A stretch of 64,000 nucleotides of DNA from Pisaster brevispinus. Lineage: Eukaryota > Echinodermata > Asteroidea > Forcipulatida > Asteriidae. A program made the translations under genes and the position numbers. The stretch spans positions 14,044,742 through 14,108,741 of the forward strand of contig JAMKCF010000003.1 of the NCBI GenBank assembly GCA_023634235.1, read 5' to 3'. Position 1 is the stretch's first letter. Every line of letters begins with the position of its first letter. Shown in pieces: positions 39,501-45,500 of this stretch. The notes below the pieces were generated by a model that saw nothing but the letters and a program-made list of their open reading frames with translations, was not told where the DNA came from and did no database searches.

Positions 39501-42500
39501 AAAAAGCACAGGGCGCCACGGCAATTGCTGCGGGTACCGTGGGTTATTTCGAGGCCTGTCTTGCTCTTTAAAAAGCAAAGATTTGTACACAGCCACCTGC
39601 CAAGGACAACCTCACCACTCAAGGAAACACTATTGCTCCCGTGTGTGTTAAGTCTTGCATATATGTATGGAAATCAAATTAAACACATTTTCATTTGCTT
39701 CAAATTAGTTGTAGACAAAAGCTTATAATCTTCTATTCTAACAGTGAGTGAATTTCACAGAAAAACATTAGGTTAGCGATCGGTGAACGTTGATAAATGT
39801 TGTATACAGTATGACTAAAGTCAACACTCAGGCACGACAGTTGAACCTTGAAAAAAAGTTGGAACATTTGATTGAGTACGTGTACAAGGGCTGACCTGCA
39901 TGGAATAGGCTTCTATAGACTTTTCAGGCTGTTTACTCATTGTTTTGCAAAAAAATTCAGGTTTTGGACAGATAGACCACTTTGTGGTACGAGCGACGAA
40001 ATGTAAGGAGATCCACCATTGTAATGGGCATTGTACACAGAATATTCACAGAGCACTTTAAAATTCCCAGTTGTTTTTTTTCTCCAATTATCATGGAGAA
40101 AATGACACATGACCCAGGGAAAATAAAACTAGGGAGAAGATGGGAATCCATCCAGGAACCTGAATGAGGTTTCATCACTCGTCCTCATTGTGTAAAGGTT
40201 TGTCAAATGATGGATGCTGTGTGAATGGCTGTTCAATCACCGACTTTACTTCATCTCACTGGATTTCATCCACAAGGGAGACGAGTAAACGAAGTCATGA
40301 AGCTTTTCAGGTTCAGGCTGCACAGCTTACTTTGCAATTTCAGCAATGTTTTCATTTATGAACATATTTTGTTGAACCAGATTTGGGCCCAATGCAATTT
40401 CATGGCTCTGCTTACTTACCATTAAGAATTGGCGCTTACAGAAGCAGGGAATTCCGCACTTACGTCAAGCATATTTCTTGGGTTAGCTGGGAGTTGTTGC
40501 TTGTGTACATGCGAACTCCATGTTACAAGGCATTCTTCGCTTACACAGCTAGCATAGAAATTCGGCGCTTGCACAGTAAGTGCAGAATGGTGATCGTAAG
40601 GGCAGTAATGGCAGCACATGTTTCAACCAATTTTGCAGCTGCCGGAGTGGCAGGGTGTATATTCATTTAAAAAAATTACCAGTCCAACTGGGTGTACGGT
40701 ATTTCAGAAGAGTAGGTACACTGTACAAATAACAGTAATTCATGTCATTATGAAACCGTGAAAAAAAACCCTTTTTTTTTTCAACAATCAATATTTCTGG
40801 CTTTCTATCCATTCAACAGACAGCAGGGCTTGAAATTAACACTGGACCGCAGGCCCAGGGCCAGTTAAGTTTGGCCTTGCGCCAGTAAACTCTCGGCCGA
40901 TCAAATCCGGTTGTCGTGTGTTTTTTAATTGAATAATAATAGGCTACCTCATTGTGTAATATCTTTGCGAAAAAAAAACGTTGACTATGAGTGTGATAAA
41001 TATCACTCAACTCTGTTGAGTATCGAAGCACACTTACACGTAAGACAAATGAGATGGATTTTCTCTTAGTGCTCATTCAACTCATTTTGATTCTTGTCTT
41101 GTAATATAAATTCTGGGCTCAATTTCACAAAGCACTAAGATTCATCTTAAGATGAGTTGTCAGTATTACCATAGTGATTTGTATTGTGACATCACACTTT
41201 GCTTAGCAATTAAGATTGATTCGCACTTAAGATCAATCTTAGATGGTCCTGTAAACATTTTGAGCTACAAGCCCCATCAATCTTGTGGACATTTCCCCAA
41301 ATTAGAGCCCTGCGCAGTATGTTTCTGTTAAACTGATTACCAGGCAGTACACTATACACATAATTCTCGTTATGAAACAACCTTACAAGTAATTCCCATT
41401 ATGAAACGGCCTTGCAAACAAGGAAAAAAAACCAAAAATAAAATGCAGACATTAGAAATGATTGTTCCTTGAAGATGTCCAACAAAATCTCATTATTTTT
41501 TTTACTTCTCAATTCTTAGTGTAGCAGTGCCCTGGGGCAGGCTTGTCACCATCAGTAACTCATGCTACCACAGTCCGCATAATTATAACCTGCACTATAC
41601 ATATGTAGATGACAATATTTCATAACTGATTACCTTGGGGGGGAAAAATTTTCTTGATAACAGAGCTACATGAAAGTTGATATTTTTATGTTCCAGCCGC
41701 CTGTTCATGTATGTAAATCAAGCCAGTGCAGAATCCTTTGATGTTTGTGAAGAAACCGCACCATTCAATGAACAGGGTTATCTCCAGGTTTTTTCAAATC
41801 TGCGGGGAATTCTAGATCCAAATTTTTTTCGGCCGAAGCAGAGAAATTGAATCGAGGACCTCAAAATGTTTTTATGTTTGGGATTTTTAAACGCCCTACT
41901 GTGCAATCTGGAGCATTTTACATGTTTTCATTTTATGATTTGTGTGAATTTGACCTTTGAAGAACTAGACAAATAAATAAAATTCAAAACTTTGTTTTTA
42001 CATAGTAACAGGCTTTGGACTTTGCTCTTGAAGGGGCACGGCAATTTTCCTCTGGTATGGGGCACTTCTATGAGGAAAATGTAAATTCGTTTTGGAACCT
42101 TGTGAAGGGCACCACAGCAAAAGCACAGGGCACCACGGCTGTGGGTGCCGTGGGTTATTTCGAGGCCTGTCACCTGTAGTAAGTTGCAATTAGCACATAT
42201 CTGCTTGCAATTTAGGAGTATCAGCCGAATACGGTAGATTGTGCACAGGGAGAACCCTGATAATTTAGTTTTTCTTCAAAATTACAGAAAATTCAGTTGT
42301 TTATTCCTCTTAGTTAAAAACCAATAATCAGGCTTGGATTTACCACGGACGCCCCTTCAAAAATTTCCCTTAAAAGTGCCCTTTGAGAAATGAAAACGGG
42401 GCTGCCCTCTCCAAGCCTTTTATCTCTCAGATTCAAACAGCGAAACACCTCAGCATTTTGGTGAGGAACTTTCCAATATACATCAGAATCTTTACCAGAA

Positions 42501-45500
42501 ATAAAAAATAATGCAGTGACTAAAAAACGTTTAACTTTGATAATACTTACATGCCTAGCCACACGGTTTGGTTGCGTGAAACCCTTTAACCAGCCCCAAA
42601 CCCAACAAAAACCAACGACATATTTTGTTTGATTCTGTTGGACTGCCGACTGCACTAGTAAACTTATCAAGATTTTACATGGGATCAGGCGTACATAATA
42701 CCGCCACAACCAGAGTCAAACAGTTTTGTTGCTACATTCCCGTAAGGTGTAGGATTTTGTTAGCGTCCAAGGACCCAAGTAAATAACCCCAGGGAATAAG
42801 GGTTCAAGCTCAAAGAAAGGAAAATAAAACATGAGGAAGGATTTCAGAGGATTTGGGGGTGGTGAAAGAAGTGAAATAAAACTCACTTATTGGCCTCTTC
42901 AAGTCTGGCCTCGATCTCCTGCACTTTATGAGCAACTTCAGCTGCCTCTGGATGGTGTTTAGCGAGCTGCTTAATTAAAGACGCCGTCGTTAAATTCCCT
43001 TTGAAAATCCCAGAGATTCTTCTCTTCAAGCCTTGTGACAGACAGTTATCTACGGCAGCTGCAAATCACATTCAAAACGGAACAAAAACATGATCACAAC
43101 ATGTAACTGTATGCTGACAGATGATTCAGCAGCCACGAAGGTGTTGTTGGAGAAAGAGGCCAACACAAGCACAAGCGAGAAAGATTTTAATGTTTTATTC
43201 TAATAATAAAAAAAGAACATATCCCAGGGGTGTTGGGGTCATGGGGTTCCACTTTGACTTTTATCAAAACAGTACAAACTTATGTGACTTTCTTTTTTGA
43301 ATAATGTTTTATTCTAATAATAAAAAAAAGAACATATCCCAGGGGTGTTGGGGTCATGGGGTTCCACTTTGACTTTTATCGAAACAGTACAAATTTATGT
43401 GACTTTCTTTTTTGAATAATGTTTTATTCTAATAATAAAAAAAAGAACATATCCCAGGGGTGTTGGGGTCATGGGGTTCCACTTTGACTTTTATCGAAAC
43501 AGTACAAATTTATGTGACTTTCTTTTTTGAATAATGTTTTATTCTAATAATACAAAAAAGAACTTATCCCAGGGGTGTTGGGGTCATTCTAATAAGTAAA
43601 AAAAGAACATATCCCAGGGGTGTTAGGGTCATGGGGTTCCACTTTGACTTTTATCGAAACAGTACAAATTTATGTGACTTTTTGTTTAGAATTTTGTTTG
43701 GCAGTTTCTGCAACATAATTTAAAAATATGAGATCCACTGCTGGAAAAAAGGTCTGAAACTAGGATCCAAATTTTAGGAGGTATGTTGAAATGATGGCAT
43801 TTCCACCTTTTGGTCACCCTGGAGCTATAGGACTTTTTGGTAACAGTGTCCTCAGTGCTAGAGAGAAGCAGATCAAAGAGCAAGATTTCTTTATATCTGA
43901 AGGAAAGAACAGATACTTCTTTCACGAGGCAGCGATAAAAAAAGCCTCGAACGTCTCCTCCCTGATAACCTCAGCGAATAAGTTTTCTTTCTACTCATGC
44001 TGACCACAAACAATAATTAATTATCCATATCTGGGGTGCAATATTCAACTATGCCCTCAAATAATAAGACTCTTCCATGCAGCTTTCCCAAATGGATGGA
44101 TTCTTAGCTCTCCCCTCAAGATTGGTCAGCTGGCAAAATGCCAAATTGTTCAAAGCACTAGCGCAAATTTTTCTCCAAGTGATCCAACTTGTTTGTTCGT
44201 TGCTTTCGAAAGCAACATGTACTACACCACTGCCCACACAGAAAGTTCATGGCCTCAAACTGAAGTCCCATAAAAAAACAAACCAATGACGACGGCAAAC
44301 CTTAAAAGATAAATGGTACAGGATCAGTGAAAAGGTTGGAGAAACGCAATGTGGACCAGCTAGCTAGCCATTGAATAACCTCAAAAGGCAAACCCTGGAT
44401 TCCACACACTGTAAATTATTCAAAGTATGTCACGGTTCACCTCATTCACAAGGAACAACAATTGACAACAACAAATTGCCCCCCAAAATATCTTTAGTCC
44501 TAATTGCCGGATCATTCAAGATCATCCGCATGGTTTGAATGGGAAAACAATGCCAGCCTTCAATATGATTATCGTGTGGTGAATGCAGACAGTACTACAC
44601 AGTTCTGGGGAGTTGTTCCATCACGCATAGCCGTGCTACTGAAATGGTTCCAAATGGATGGTCAGCCCAGACATGTCAGAAAGGTTAAAAGGCAAAATAT
44701 TAATTCCCAGAGGATCTGCATTAAATCATTCACGAGCAAAGGACAAAAACATGCCACAGATATTATTTTGAGGTAAGGGGTTAGCACGAGGACCGTCTGT
44801 GTTTCTTACGGACTTCTGAATACCCTACATATCCTTCATTTACATGTTCGCAATACAGTGCACCCTCTACAGTTTGTCCAGGAGAGGCCGTTTTTGCAGC
44901 GCATCATGGGAAAAGGTTGACAATTTGTTGTCGTCTCGCAGTGCCCGCCACATGACCCCACCTGTTAAAATTTGTTTGGGGTTTTGCAAATCAGAAAGGA
45001 CGTCTTTTTGTTTTGTTTATCAAGGTCTTTTTGTTTTTCATCTTCATGTCTGCCATTAAAAGGTCCTAAACTGCCTGTGAAGTGCTGAGTTGTAAGTGTG
45101 ATTGTTTTTAGTCGTACATTTTTTGGTGGAAAATCGCCTCTACGGGGTCAAATGTAGAGGGCACATAGTATGGTGTGAATCACCCGTAGTTATCAATCTA
45201 CAGCAAATTTGGACACCCTATTTTATGCTAAAAACCCTATGAAGCACCAACACATTTGAATTAACTGGGACAATTTTGTTCCACATCCCTGAAAATAAAA
45301 TCTTTGAGAGCAGCCTTTCGAGAGAGTACCTTTTTTATCTTAAGGTTTGATTTTTAAAGACACTTGCCAGCTGAACATAGGCCTGCTGTTTCACTAGCCC
45401 CCTACAATTTTCACTGTTCCACGTCTAAAGTTTTTTTTCTCCAGACATTGTCATATATAAAAGAAAATCGGTGATTGCAAACCAACCATTATGAACTAAT

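Larger units (their letters stand above)
23045..42886 (-). other. SGSM intron 4 (19.8 kb)
   Basis: This largest intron holds most repeats listed between 23160 and 42420 and no convincing gene. Stretches without anything recognised: 24490-25060, 26600-28500 (apart from a partial 'cataaagctggt' repeat near 27772), 29270-29710, 29872-31425 (apart from an inverted 'ggccagt' fragment near 30220), 34661-35730 and 36625-38275. Confidence 0.75.
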
